Source of the DNA: Hyphococcus formosus
GTDB lineage: Bacteria; Pseudomonadota; Alphaproteobacteria; Caulobacterales; Parvularculaceae
Direction: 5' to 3'
NCBI RefSeq assembly: GCF_046736345.1
Contig: NZ_CP157210.1
Coordinates: forward strand, 1 to 64,000
DNA: 64,000 nt
The notes under the pieces are model-generated. The model was not told where the DNA came from and did no database searches. It was given only the letters and a program-made list of their open reading frames with translations. Both the position numbers and the translations under genes were made by a program. Of this stretch, positions 34,307 through 42,974 are shown in pieces; the stretch's first letter is position 1, and every line of letters starts with the position of its first letter.

Positions 34307-35713
34307 TTAGTAGCGATAGTGCTCAGATTTGAACGGCCCTTCGACTGGCACACCGATATAGTCAGCCTGTTCGTTCGACAGCTCTGTCAGCTTCGCGCCG
34401 ACCTTGTCGAGGTGAAGTTTTGCAACTTTCTCATCGAGATGCTTCGGCAAGACATAGACTTCGTTTTTGTATTCGTCGCCTTTTGTCCAAAGTTCAATTT
34501 GGGCCAATGTCTGATTGGTGAATGATGCCGACATCACGAAGCTAGGGTGACCTGTTGCATTACCGAGATTGAGGAGGCGACCCTGGCTGAGCAGGAGCAT
34601 CCGCTTTCCATCAGGGAAGGTGATCATGTCGACTTGGTCTTTGACATTCGCCCATTTGAAATTCTTGAGGCCTTCGACCTGAATTTCATTATCGAAATGG
34701 CCAATGTTCCCGACGATCGCCATGTCTTTTAGCAGGCGCATATGATCGACCGTAAGAACGTCTTTGTTGCCTGTTGACGTAATGACGATATCAGCGCGCG
34801 GGGCACCTTCTTCCATAGTGACGACTTCAAAACCGTCCATTGCCGCTTGAAGCGCGCAAATTGGATCAATCTCGGTGACCATAACGCGGGCACCGGCACC
34901 TTGGAGCGAGGCGGCAGAGCCTTTGCCAACATCGCCATAACCAGCAACCAGCGCGACTTTACCAGCCATCATCACGTCGGTGCCGCGGCGAATGCCGTCG
35001 ACGAGCGATTCTTTACAGCCATATTTGTTGTCGAATTTCGACTTGGTGACCGAGTCATTGACGTTGATTGCGGGGAAGGGAAGTGTGCCGTTTTTCTGGC
35101 GCTGATAAAGGCGTAGCACACCAGTCGTTGTTTCCTCGGTGACGCCTTTGATGTTGGCTTTGACCGTTGAATACCAGTTCGGCTGCTTTTCGAGACGACG
35201 CTTGATCGTCGCGAACAGCGCTTCTTCCTCTTCGTTTGCCGGGTTGTTGAGGATTGATGGGTCTTTTTCTGCGTCCGCACCGAGCAGGATCAACAATGTA
35301 GCGTCACCGCCATCATCCAGAATCATATTCGCGGTTTCGCCATTCGGCCATTCGAAGATCTTGTCAGCGAGATCCCAATATTCCTGAAGCGTTTCGCCTT
35401 TGAAAGCGAAGACTGGCGTACCCGTCGCTGCAATTGCTGCGGCGGCATGGTCTTGCGTTGAATAAATATTGCACGAAGCCCAGCGCACATCTGCACCAAG
35501 GGATTTAAGTGTTTCAATCAAAACCGCGGTTTGGATCGTCATATGCAGCGAGCCTGCAATCCGTGCGCCTTTTAGCGGCTGGGCACTGCCATATTCCTCG
35601 CGGGTGGCCATCAGGCCAGGCATTTCAGTTTCTGCGATTTCAATCTCGCGGCGACCGTAATCGGCAAGGTTGATGTCTTTTACGCAATAATCGTTGTTTT
35701 CGGTCGCTGTCAT
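34307..35713 (-). CDS. ahcY: S-adenosylhomocysteine hydrolase
   Basis: AhcY splits S-adenosylhomocysteine into adenosine and homocysteine, removing the inhibitor of methyltransferases. The start ATG 35713 follows AAGGAA and gives 468 residues, the usual size; a longer frame to 35779 has no support. Motifs: HMTIQTAVLIETL, the NAD-binding VAGYGDVGKGSAASLQGAGA, the CKES-type region NKYGCKESLVDGI, and the C-terminus GVPVEGPFKSEHYRY with the conserved KxxHYRY ending. A palindrome about 70-90 bases upstream is a likely SahR-type operator. It is followed by its own terminator, so it is monocistronic. Confidence 0.97.
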   Translation of the reverse strand: MTATENNDYCVKDINLADYGRREIEIAETEMPGLMATREEYGSAQPLKGARIAGSLHMTIQTAVLIETLKSLGADVRWASCNIYSTQDHAAAAIAATGTPVFAFKGETLQEYWDLADKIFEWPNGETANMILDDGGDATLLILLGADAEKDPSILNNPANEEEEALFATIKRRLEKQPNWYSTVKANIKGVTEETTTGVLRLYQRQKNGTLPFPAINVNDSVTKSKFDNKYGCKESLVDGIRRGTDVMMAGKVALVAGYGDVGKGSAASLQGAGARVMVTEIDPICALQAAMDGFEVVTMEEGAPRADIVITSTGNKDVLTVDHMRLLKDMAIVGNIGHFDNEIQVEGLKNFKWANVKDQVDMITFPDGKRMLLLSQGRLLNLGNATGHPSFVMSASFTNQTLAQIELWTKGDEYKNEVYVLPKHLDEKVAKLHLDKVGAKLTELSNEQADYIGVPVEGPFKSEHYRY

Positions 35714-35782
35714 GGCGGCGTTCCTTATCAAAGTGAGAAGCGTTAGGCGGCATATAACAGCGGTAGAGCCCGGTGCCAAGGT

Positions 35783-35804
35783 ACATATAAAGATTTCTTT
35801 ATGT
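35783..35804. promoter_or_regulatory. palindromic operator upstream of ahcY, SahR-like
   Basis: The 22-base element ACATATAAAGATTTCTTTATGT has the symmetric core TAAAGA-TT-TCTTTA (35788-35801) flanked by ACATA/TATGT-like arms. It lies 70-91 bases before the ahcY start, where a promoter would be. In alphaproteobacteria, ArsR-type SahR regulators that sense S-adenosylhomocysteine bind near-identical AT-rich palindromes in front of methionine-cycle genes; I recall this consensus from family knowledge and could not check it. No sahR gene is in the window. Confidence 0.6.
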
Positions 35805-35913
35805 CGATTTCGTGCGGCGGGAACGGCACATTCGGAAAGGTGTTTGACTACTAGTGTTTAGAGGCCGGACTGCGTTAGGCTAGTTGTGGCTGGGTGAAAG
35901 AAGGGAACGACAA

Positions 35914-36351
35914 ATGAAACCTATTCCATTTTTTCTCTCAATGTTGGGTGTTGGCCTCATCGCCTCTGTGGCGCATGCCGACCCTAGCGAAAGTGCTGAT
36001 GGTTCGGCTGATCCACGCATCGGTCCTGAAGTTGACCGCATCTGCTTCCAGCGAAACATCAATGGCTGGCGGACATTGAAAAAGCAGGACGATGTGATTT
36101 TGCTCGAGCGCGGCGTCAATAATTGGTACCGGGTCGAACTCGCTGGCGCTTGCCGATACCACGTTCTGAATTCCGCAATTAATATCGGGATTGATAGTCG
36201 GCCGGGCGGATCATGTGTTCGCCGCGGTGATGTAATTATCGTCGAGGATTCGCCGGGGTTTGATCGTCGATGCTCGATCACCCAAATCAACGAATGGGAC
36301 GACGATGCTGTAAAAGCAGAAAACGAGGATAAAGAAAGCGAAGACGATTAA
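35914..36351 (+). CDS. exported DUF6491-like protein
   Basis: The 145-residue protein starts at ATG 35914 after GAAAGAAGGGAA. The signal peptide covers about residues 1-22 (FFLSMLGVGLIASVAHA). The mature part has the DUF6491 pattern: DRICFQRNINGWRTL, then a strand DVILLERGVNNWYRVELAGACRY (two parts, about 62-85), then conserved CVRRGD and DRRCSI cysteines. Four cysteines suggest two disulfides. Such proteins are small periplasmic proteins of unknown function in Caulobacterales, Sphingomonadales and relatives. The acidic C-terminus overlaps the convergent SDR gene by 4 bases. Confidence 0.78.
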   Translation: MKPIPFFLSMLGVGLIASVAHADPSESADGSADPRIGPEVDRICFQRNINGWRTLKKQDDVILLERGVNNWYRVELAGACRYHVLNSAINIGIDSRPGGSCVRRGDVIIVEDSPGFDRRCSITQINEWDDDAVKAENEDKESEDD

Positions 36352-37235
36352 ACGGTTCCTTCTTCGCTCTCTAATATGGCACGAAGCCCTTCGCGATAGG
36401 TCGGGTATTTCAGTTTAACACCGAGCGCGTCTTTCATTCGTTTGTTGGAGACGCGCTTATTATCAGCATAAAAACTTTTCGCCATTGGGCTTAGATCTGC
36501 TTCCTCAAAAGGGATGAGTGGCGGCAGGTCTTTGCCTAGTAATGTGCACGCATATTCTACGACTTCATGTGGCGGAGATGGTTCATCATCGGCGAGATTA
36601 AAAAGGTCATAGGTGAAGGGTTGTTCGATATCCGCTTTTAAAGCACACGCGATGTCATCAACATGCATTCGCGAAAAAACTTGGCCGGGTTTAACGATGC
36701 GTTTCGCCGTGCTCTGGCGGACGTTATCAAGGGCCGATCGGCCGGGGCCATAAATTCCGGGTAGGCGGAATATTTTTATGGGCAATGAATATGCGGCACC
36801 AAATTCCGCCCATATTGCTTCCGCTTTAATTCGTCTTCGGGCCCGCGATTGTGTCGGTTTTAGTGCGCTTTCCTCATTGACCCAGCGCCCGCTATGATTT
36901 CCGTAGACGCCATTGGTCGAGAGGTAACCGATCCAATCAATCGTTGTCCGATGTTTGAGGATGGCCTCGCATGTCGCCTCAAACGCCGGGCAGGACTGTT
37001 CATTCGGCGGCACGGAAATCAATATCGCGGTGGCATTTTCAATCCAGTCCGGGTTGAACTTCCCATCGGGCCAGATGATCGCCTCAATGCCGTTTTCACG
37101 CATCGTAGCGGCTTTGTCCTCGCGGGATGTTGTGCCGGCAATCGACCAGTTTTCACCGATCAGAATGCGCGCGAGGGCGGCGGCAGTATAACCGTAGCCG
37201 ATGCAAAATAATCGTTTCTGCGCAACATTCACCAT
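36348..37235 (-). CDS. atypical SDR, YeeZ-like NAD(P)-binding protein
   Basis: This 295-residue protein has a shortened Rossmann motif IGYGYTAAALARIL instead of the classical GxxGxxG, as in the YeeZ/SDR_a5-like group. Further segments are DWIGYLSTNGVYGNHSGRWV, then LPGIYGPGRSALDNVRQ (typical of extended SDRs), FSRMHVDDIACAL and YNLADDEPSPPHEVVEYA-like sequence. The usual YxxxK is degenerate. Substrate unknown; many members are annotated only as SDR family. It is divergent from the peroxiredoxin-like gene. Confidence 0.82.
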   Translation of the reverse strand: MVNVAQKRLFCIGYGYTAAALARILIGENWSIAGTTSREDKAATMRENGIEAIIWPDGKFNPDWIENATAILISVPPNEQSCPAFEATCEAILKHRTTIDWIGYLSTNGVYGNHSGRWVNEESALKPTQSRARRRIKAEAIWAEFGAAYSLPIKIFRLPGIYGPGRSALDNVRQSTAKRIVKPGQVFSRMHVDDIACALKADIEQPFTYDLFNLADDEPSPPHEVVEYACTLLGKDLPPLIPFEEADLSPMAKSFYADNKRVSNKRMKDALGVKLKYPTYREGLRAILESEEGTV

Positions 37236-37294
37236 ACGGGGAACAATCTCTATCTGCGGCCTGTTGGTAGGATCTAATCCTCAAGGAGGTCCGA

Positions 37295-37816
37295 ATGAAA
37301 AATAGCAAACCCGTACCGGGGGCGGAAGCCCCGGCATTGACAATAGAAACCAATGAGGGCGAATGGTCCCTGACTGAGCAAAAGCCGAAAAACTTTACAG
37401 CTATATTCTTCTATCGTGGTCTCCACTGTCCGCTTTGTAAAAAGCAATTAGAAGAATTGAACGAAAAACGTGACCGCTTTGAAGAGGCCGGTGCAAGTTT
37501 AATCGCGGTGTCGATGGATAGCGCAGCCCGTTGCCGAAAGTCTCGGTCGGATTGGGATGTTGATGATCTTACGATCGGTCATTCAATGACCGAAGAAACC
37601 GCTAGGGATTGGGGCTTATATATCTCTGAAGCCATAAAGGATGGCGAGCCAGACATATTTTCCGAACCCGGTATATTTTTAGTAAAGCCAAATGGGCAGT
37701 TATATTTTTCGGCTATCCAATCTGCGCCATTTGCGCGACCCGAAGTTGATGCGATCCTGAGTATGATCGACTTTGTAATGAAAAAAGATTATCCAGCGCG
37801 AGGACAAAAGAATTAA
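37295..37816 (+). CDS. peroxiredoxin-like (AhpC/TSA-type) protein
   Basis: This 173-residue thioredoxin-fold protein has FYRGLHCPLCKKQLEEL, where CPLC replaces the classical PxxxTxxC peroxidatic motif. This places it in the 'peroxiredoxin-like' or thiol-oxidoreductase side group rather than in typical 2-Cys peroxiredoxins. A later Cys (about residue 76, AARCRKS) could be a partner. AAGGAGG seven bases upstream supports the start. It is followed 31 bases later by thpR. It probably reduces peroxides or protein disulfides; the reductant is unknown. Confidence 0.82.
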   Translation: MKNSKPVPGAEAPALTIETNEGEWSLTEQKPKNFTAIFFYRGLHCPLCKKQLEELNEKRDRFEEAGASLIAVSMDSAARCRKSRSDWDVDDLTIGHSMTEETARDWGLYISEAIKDGEPDIFSEPGIFLVKPNGQLYFSAIQSAPFARPEVDAILSMIDFVMKKDYPARGQKN

Positions 37817-37847
37817 TCGCGCTTTGCGTTTTATGTGGGAGCGAGAA

Positions 37848-38390
37848 ATGTATCGCCTATTTGTTGGTCTTGATCTCCCCGAAGAGGTAAAGAACCAGCT
37901 CAGCCGGATACAAAGCGGTATCGAGGGTGCGCGCTGGCGACCGATTGAAAATTTTCATTTGACGCTTGCGTTTATGGGGGCGGCGGACCGCCATCAATAT
38001 TCTGACGCAATCGAAGCCCTTTCCACGATAGAAATGCAAAGTTTTGATCTGGCATTGTCCGGTATTGGCATGTTTGGCGATCGAAAGCCGCGAGCGATCT
38101 GGGCTGGGGTAAAACCTAACAGCGAACTCAATCACCTTCGGGAAAGGGTGGAAAGTGTGATAAGAGGGTCCGGCTTTGATCTTGAGCGCCGAAAGTTTAC
38201 ACCCCATGTTACGCTTGCCTATCTAAAAGGCGTCAGCCAATCGCGCGCGATGACCTATTGTGCTGACAACGGATTATTTTCATCGAAGCCTTTTATGGTC
38301 GATGCATTTCATCTCTTTTCGTCTACCCTTGGTGCAGAAACGAGCGTCTATTCGATTGAAGCGAGTTACGCGCTCTCATCTTCTAAGTGA
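37848..38390 (+). CDS. thpR: RNA 2',3'-cyclic phosphodiesterase (2'-5' RNA ligase family)
   Basis: From ATG 37848 the protein has 180 residues and begins MYRLFVGLDLPEEV, the family N-terminus; earlier in-frame ATGs at 37824 and 37833 add only a few residues. The two HxT motifs that define the 2H phosphoesterase fold are visible: FHLTLAFMG (about residue 39) and HVTLAYLKG (about residue 119). ThpR opens cyclic 2',3'-phosphates and can join 2'-5' RNA ends; its cellular role is not settled. The 3' end overlaps the convergent phosphatase gene by 25 bases. Confidence 0.92.
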   Translation: MYRLFVGLDLPEEVKNQLSRIQSGIEGARWRPIENFHLTLAFMGAADRHQYSDAIEALSTIEMQSFDLALSGIGMFGDRKPRAIWAGVKPNSELNHLRERVESVIRGSGFDLERRKFTPHVTLAYLKGVSQSRAMTYCADNGLFSSKPFMVDAFHLFSSTLGAETSVYSIEASYALSSSK

Positions 38391-38833
38391 TTCAAAAAAC
38401 CGTCGGCTCCGCGTTCCAACAGATCGAGAACGTGTTCAAAGCCATGCGCGCCGCCATAATAGGGGTCGGGGGTTTCTCGAACATCCCCATCAGCAAAATC
38501 CAGAAATAATCTGATGTCACAGGTTCGATTATGCGGTGCCAGGTCCAGTAAATCGGAATGGTTTGATAGGTCCATGGCGAGCAAATAATCGAATTGGTAA
38601 AAGTCAGAGAGATCGACCTGTCTTGCGCGTTGATACGAAATATCAATTCCACGCGCGGCAGCAGATTTTATCATTCGGCTATCTGGCGGATTGCCCACAT
38701 GCCAGCCGCCGGTACCAGCGGAATCGATAAAAACCTCGAAATCCCGGTCTTTCGCCTTTGCGCGTAATATTCCTTCAGCGGCGGGGGAGCGGCAGATATT
38801 CCCAAGGCATACAAATAAGATTTTGGTCGTCAT
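38366..38833 (-). CDS. low-molecular-weight protein-tyrosine phosphatase family protein
   Basis: This 155-residue protein starts at ATG 38833 (an in-frame ATG 18 bases upstream is possible). The P-loop CLGNICRSPAAEGIL (C-x5-R-S) sits at the N-terminus as in all LMW-PTPs. The general-acid motif DPYYGG follows at about residue 124 in ETPDPYYGGAHGFEHVLD. It removes phosphate from phosphotyrosine; in bacteria such enzymes often act on tyrosine kinases of polysaccharide export, though no such kinase is nearby. The 25-base tail overlap with thpR is convergent. Confidence 0.93.
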   Translation of the reverse strand: MTTKILFVCLGNICRSPAAEGILRAKAKDRDFEVFIDSAGTGGWHVGNPPDSRMIKSAAARGIDISYQRARQVDLSDFYQFDYLLAMDLSNHSDLLDLAPHNRTCDIRLFLDFADGDVRETPDPYYGGAHGFEHVLDLLERGADGFLNHLEDESA

Positions 38834-38953
38834 TCTTCCGGCACCTTTCATTGCCGAACAAGATAGGAGAATATCTAAATTTGTGAAATGGGTTTGTCTC
38901 TATCTTGGGAGGAATTCCATCTCGAAAAATTAAATTGGGAAGACGAGAAGGTT

Positions 38954-39667
38954 TTGAAGAATATCGTGATATTGACCGGTTCCGGTATCTCGGCAGAATC
39001 CGGTATTGCTACATTCCGGGACAAAGATGGTGTCTGGGCGAAATATGATTACCGCGATGTCGCAACGCCAGAGGGCTTTGCGGCTAATCCGGCACTTGTT
39101 CACTCGTTTTATAATGCGCGCCGGACTGCTTTGCCGGACGTTCAACCAAACGCCGCGCATTTCGCATTGGCAAAGCTGGAAACAGCGCTTCAAAATATCG
39201 GCGGTCAGTTTACGCTCATTACACAGAATGTTGATGACCTGCATGAGCGGGCCGGGGTTAGCCATATTCTACACATGCATGGGGAGCTGTTAAAATCTTA
39301 CTGCAACGCTTGTGATGCTGTCCGGCCTTGCGGTGAAGAATTATCGTTGGAATCGGTCTGCAATGTTTGTTCTAAGACAGGAACGCTAAGGCCCTATGTC
39401 GTTTGGTTTGGAGAAATGCCGCGATATATGGATGAGGCAATGGATGCGATCTTGTCGGCAGACCTGTTCGTTTCTATCGGAACGTCCGGGTCGGTCTATC
39501 CCGCGGCGGGCTTCGTGTCGGAGGCGCGCAGCTTGGGCGTCGAAGCGGTCGAATTGAACCTTGAGCCGTCGGAAAATGCACACCTATTCAGCGATAGCCG
39601 CTATGGCCCCGCCACAGAAGTCGTCCCCAAATGGGTTGATGACATCACCGAAAAAATAAAGTTCTGA
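38954..39667 (+). CDS. cobB: NAD-dependent protein deacylase, sirtuin class III
   Basis: TTG 38954 is preferred because the product then begins MKNIVILTGSGISAESGI, the family N-terminus (237 residues), with GAGAAGG close upstream. An in-frame ATG at 38888 would add 22 residues with no ribosome-binding site. Motifs: GSGISAESGIATFRD, TQNVDDLHERAG, catalytic His109 in HMHGE, and zinc cysteines 117/120 and 136/139. The Tyr53-x-x-Arg56 pair (FYNARR) is the mark of class III sirtuins, which bind acidic acyl groups, so it may remove succinyl as well as acetyl groups. Confidence 0.92.
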   Translation: MKNIVILTGSGISAESGIATFRDKDGVWAKYDYRDVATPEGFAANPALVHSFYNARRTALPDVQPNAAHFALAKLETALQNIGGQFTLITQNVDDLHERAGVSHILHMHGELLKSYCNACDAVRPCGEELSLESVCNVCSKTGTLRPYVVWFGEMPRYMDEAMDAILSADLFVSIGTSGSVYPAAGFVSEARSLGVEAVELNLEPSENAHLFSDSRYGPATEVVPKWVDDITEKIKF

Positions 39668-39768
39668 CTATTTCGCGCGGAAATGCCTGCTAGGCTTGTC
39701 GCAAGTTATCGCTAGGCAGTACGCTAAAGACAACGACAATATTTATAAATGCCTCCAGGGGACAATTC

Positions 39769-42700
39769 ATGAAATTCACGACTACACTCGCCCTGTGCTT
39801 AGTTGCGACAAGTGCTGTTTGCGCTGCCGAAACTGAATGGGATGTAACAGCGCCGCCATTACCAACACGGGACATCGAGATTGATGTCGATGAAGGCACA
39901 TGGATGAGCCTCGATGTCAGTCCTGACGGCAAAATGATCGCGTTTGATTTGCTGGGTGATATTTATGTCCTGCCGATCACCGGTGGCGACGCAAAGCCGA
40001 TTGCAAGTGGCATCGCCTGGGAGATGCAGCCCCGATTCTCGCCAGACGGTAAGAAGATTGCTTTTACCTCAGACCGGGCGGGCGGCGACAATATCTGGAT
40101 CATGAATATTGATGGTTCAGACAAGCAGCAAGTCACGAAAGAAAAGTTCCATTTGCTCAACAATGCGACGTGGTCGCCCGATGGCCAATATCTCGCTGCG
40201 CGTAAGCATTACACGACCCAGCGATCGTTAGGCGTAGGTGAAATTTGGCTTTATCACATATCGGGTGGCGATGGTGTCCAGCTTGTCGAGCGACCAAGCA
40301 AAAACCACCAGAAAGAATTGGGGGAGCCAATATTCTCCGCTGACGGAGCGTATATCTACTATTCTCAAAATATAACGCCGGGCTCGACGTTTATTTATGC
40401 GCAAGATTCGAATGGTGACCTGTTCAATATCAAGCGATACGAAATGGCGACAGGAGAGATCGAAACTGCCGTATCAGGCTTTGGCGGCTCAGTACGTCCG
40501 GCACCATCGCCTGATGGTCGTTACATGGCATTCGTTCGCCGCGAGCGCGCGAAATCAAAGCTTTATCTCAAAGATTTACGCAGCGGCGAAGAGCGCAAGC
40601 TATATGACGACCTCGATCAGGATATGCAGGAGGTGTGGGCCGTTCACGGGACATATCCGAATATGGACTGGACCAAAGATTCAAAGTCAGTCGTGTTTTG
40701 GGCCGGTGGGAAAATTAAGCGGATCGATATTGAATCTGGTGCGGTTTCGGAAATTCCGTTTCGCGTGAAGGACGAGCGCGCGGTCGTCGAGCCGCCGCGA
40801 CCGGATGTGGCTGTTGCGCCCGACCAATTTGAAACGACAATGCCGCGTTTTGCCTCTGTCTCTCCTGATGGGCGACGTGTGGTATTTGAGAGTTTGGGTC
40901 GGCTTTATGTGAAGTCGCTTTCAGGCGGCGCACCGCGTTTATTGACCCGTGGCGGCAACGGATTTGAACTGTTTCCGGCTTGGTCGTCTGATGGCAAGCG
41001 CATTGTTTATGTGACTTGGACGGATGAAAGCCTCGGGACAATCCGCGTCGTAAATGCCGGTGGCGGAAATGGCCGTGCCATCACGAAAGAGCCGGGGCAC
41101 TATCGACGTCCAAAATTTTCGCCCGACGGGCGTAACATCGTCTTTGAAAAAGGCGAGGGCGGCTATTTGGCTGATCGCGAGTGGTCGGAGGAGCCCGGGG
41201 TCTATCGCGTGCCATCTAATGGCGGTACACCGATTAAAATTACTGATAGCGGCACCAGCCCACATTTTGGCGCTGAATCCGATAGAGTTTTTCTGACTCG
41301 TTTTGAGGGAACCAAAGCTTCGCTCGTTAGTGTGGACCTCGATGGTGACCGTGAACGGCTGCATGCCTCCGGTGAGATGATTACCGGATTTCAGGTTGCG
41401 CCCGATTCGAGTGCTTTTTCCTTTACTGAGAACTACAATGCATTCGTGATGCCAATGACCGCCGGGGCACAAAATGTGGGTACCGGGCGCGGCGCATCTA
41501 GTCTGCCGGTTACGCGGGCAAGCGATATTGGTGCGACTTATCCCAATTGGTCGCGCAATGGGCTGCATTGGAGTTTGGGCGCAGAGCTATATTCGGCTTC
41601 GATTGATGCGCTATTGCCAGATAGCCCTTCAGAAAAAGACGAATATACCCCGCCTGAAAATGGTGTTGACCTTTCGATCACGGCCAATGCTGACAAACCG
41701 AGCGGGGTAACGGCGCTAACAAATGCGCGGATCGTGACCATGGCGGGCGAAGACGGTGGCGTCATTGAGCGGGGGACTATTCTTGTTGATGCCAACCGGA
41801 TTGTTGCTGTTGGTTCGGTCGACGAGATTTCAGTTCCGGCGGGCGCAAGACAGGTCGATATGGCTGGGAAGACGATTCTACCGGGCCTTATCGATGCACA
41901 TGCGCACGGCCCGCAAGGGAATGACGATATAATTCCCCAGCAAAACTGGTCGGCGATGGCGCATCTCGCACTTGGGGTCACGACCATTCATAACCCATCC
42001 AGTCAGGCGAGCCTGATCTTTCCGGCTGCGGAATATCAGCGCGCCGGTAAAATTCTCGCGCCCCGTATCTATTCGTCCGGCGAGATTGTTTATGGCGCTA
42101 AGGCACCCAGCGTTTATGCGGTGATTGATAGCCTCGAAGATGCGCAGGATCATGTCACCCGCCTGAAGCGACAGGGGGCACATTCAATCAAGAACTATAA
42201 TCAGCCGCGCCGGGAACAGCGCCAGCAGGTTATAGCTGCGGCGGTGAAAGAGGATATCGCCGTCGTCGCGGAGGGCGGTTCGCTATTCCACATGGATATG
42301 GCAATGGTCGCCGATGGAAACACCTCGATCGAGCATAATCTGCCGCAATGGGCGCTCTATGAAGATGTGTTGTCGTTCTATGGCGCAACCAATGTTGCCT
42401 ATACGCCGACGCTGGTTGTGACCTTCGGCGGCATCGGCGGCGATCCCTATTGGCGGCAGGCAACTGATGTTTGGCGTCATCCGCTATTGTCCAAACATGC
42501 GCCGCCGCGTTTGCTTCAGGCACAATCGGTTCGCCGTGAAACAGCGCCCGAAGAAGATTACGCCGATCAAGTGAGTGCGGCGACCGCAAAGCAACTTGCC
42601 GACCGTGGTGTCATGGTCTCCATCGGTGCCCATGGGCAGCAGGAGGGATTGGCAGCGCATTGGGAAATGTGGTCATTTGTCCGTGGTGGGATGAGCCCGC

Positions 42701-42942
42701 TAGAAGCATTACGTGCAGCGACGATCGTGCCTGCGACACATCTCGGCTTTGCGAATGACATCGGTTCTTTAGAGGTCGGGAAATTAGCCGACTTGATAAT
42801 CCTCGATGCGAATCCGATCGATGATATTCGGAATACGGATAAAATAAGTCACGTCATGTTGAACGGGCGGCTCTATAACGCTGAGACGCTCAATGAAGAA
42901 GTGACCGGCAATCGAAAACGAAAAGCCTATTGGTGGGAATAA
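39769..42942 (+). CDS. exported TolB-type beta-propeller fused to an amidohydrolase
   Basis: This 1057-residue protein has a signal peptide (about 1-20, ending CAAETE). Residues about 40-590 form repeated WD40-like/TolB 'PD40' blades, for example SPDGKMIAFD, SPDGKKIAFTSDRAGGDNIWIMN and SPDGRRVVFESLG. Residues about 650-1050 are an amidohydrolase: MAGKTILPGLIDAHAHG with the HxH metal motif, and near the end GKLADLIILDANPIDDI. The combination is found in many marine proteobacteria and is annotated only as amidohydrolase family. Substrates are unknown; a peptide-like or cyclic amide substrate bound by the propeller is an inference. It ends at a bidirectional terminator. Confidence 0.88.
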   Translation: MKFTTTLALCLVATSAVCAAETEWDVTAPPLPTRDIEIDVDEGTWMSLDVSPDGKMIAFDLLGDIYVLPITGGDAKPIASGIAWEMQPRFSPDGKKIAFTSDRAGGDNIWIMNIDGSDKQQVTKEKFHLLNNATWSPDGQYLAARKHYTTQRSLGVGEIWLYHISGGDGVQLVERPSKNHQKELGEPIFSADGAYIYYSQNITPGSTFIYAQDSNGDLFNIKRYEMATGEIETAVSGFGGSVRPAPSPDGRYMAFVRRERAKSKLYLKDLRSGEERKLYDDLDQDMQEVWAVHGTYPNMDWTKDSKSVVFWAGGKIKRIDIESGAVSEIPFRVKDERAVVEPPRPDVAVAPDQFETTMPRFASVSPDGRRVVFESLGRLYVKSLSGGAPRLLTRGGNGFELFPAWSSDGKRIVYVTWTDESLGTIRVVNAGGGNGRAITKEPGHYRRPKFSPDGRNIVFEKGEGGYLADREWSEEPGVYRVPSNGGTPIKITDSGTSPHFGAESDRVFLTRFEGTKASLVSVDLDGDRERLHASGEMITGFQVAPDSSAFSFTENYNAFVMPMTAGAQNVGTGRGASSLPVTRASDIGATYPNWSRNGLHWSLGAELYSASIDALLPDSPSEKDEYTPPENGVDLSITANADKPSGVTALTNARIVTMAGEDGGVIERGTILVDANRIVAVGSVDEISVPAGARQVDMAGKTILPGLIDAHAHGPQGNDDIIPQQNWSAMAHLALGVTTIHNPSSQASLIFPAAEYQRAGKILAPRIYSSGEIVYGAKAPSVYAVIDSLEDAQDHVTRLKRQGAHSIKNYNQPRREQRQQVIAAAVKEDIAVVAEGGSLFHMDMAMVADGNTSIEHNLPQWALYEDVLSFYGATNVAYTPTLVVTFGGIGGDPYWRQATDVWRHPLLSKHAPPRLLQAQSVRRETAPEEDYADQVSAATAKQLADRGVMVSIGAHGQQEGLAAHWEMWSFVRGGMSPLEALRAATIVPATHLGFANDIGSLEVGKLADLIILDANPIDDIRNTDKISHVMLNGRLYNAETLNEEVTGNRKRKAYWWE

Positions 42943-42973
42943 AAAAACGGCGGCATTAAATGCCGCCGTTTTT
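42943..42973. terminator. bidirectional intrinsic terminator between amidohydrolase and secA
   Basis: Thirteen-bp stem AAAAACGGCGGCA (42943-42955) with TGCCGCCGTTTTT (42961-42973) and a 5-base loop. The A-rich and T-rich outer arms provide U-tracts on both strands, so it ends both convergent genes. Confidence 0.95.
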
Positions 42974-42974
42974 A

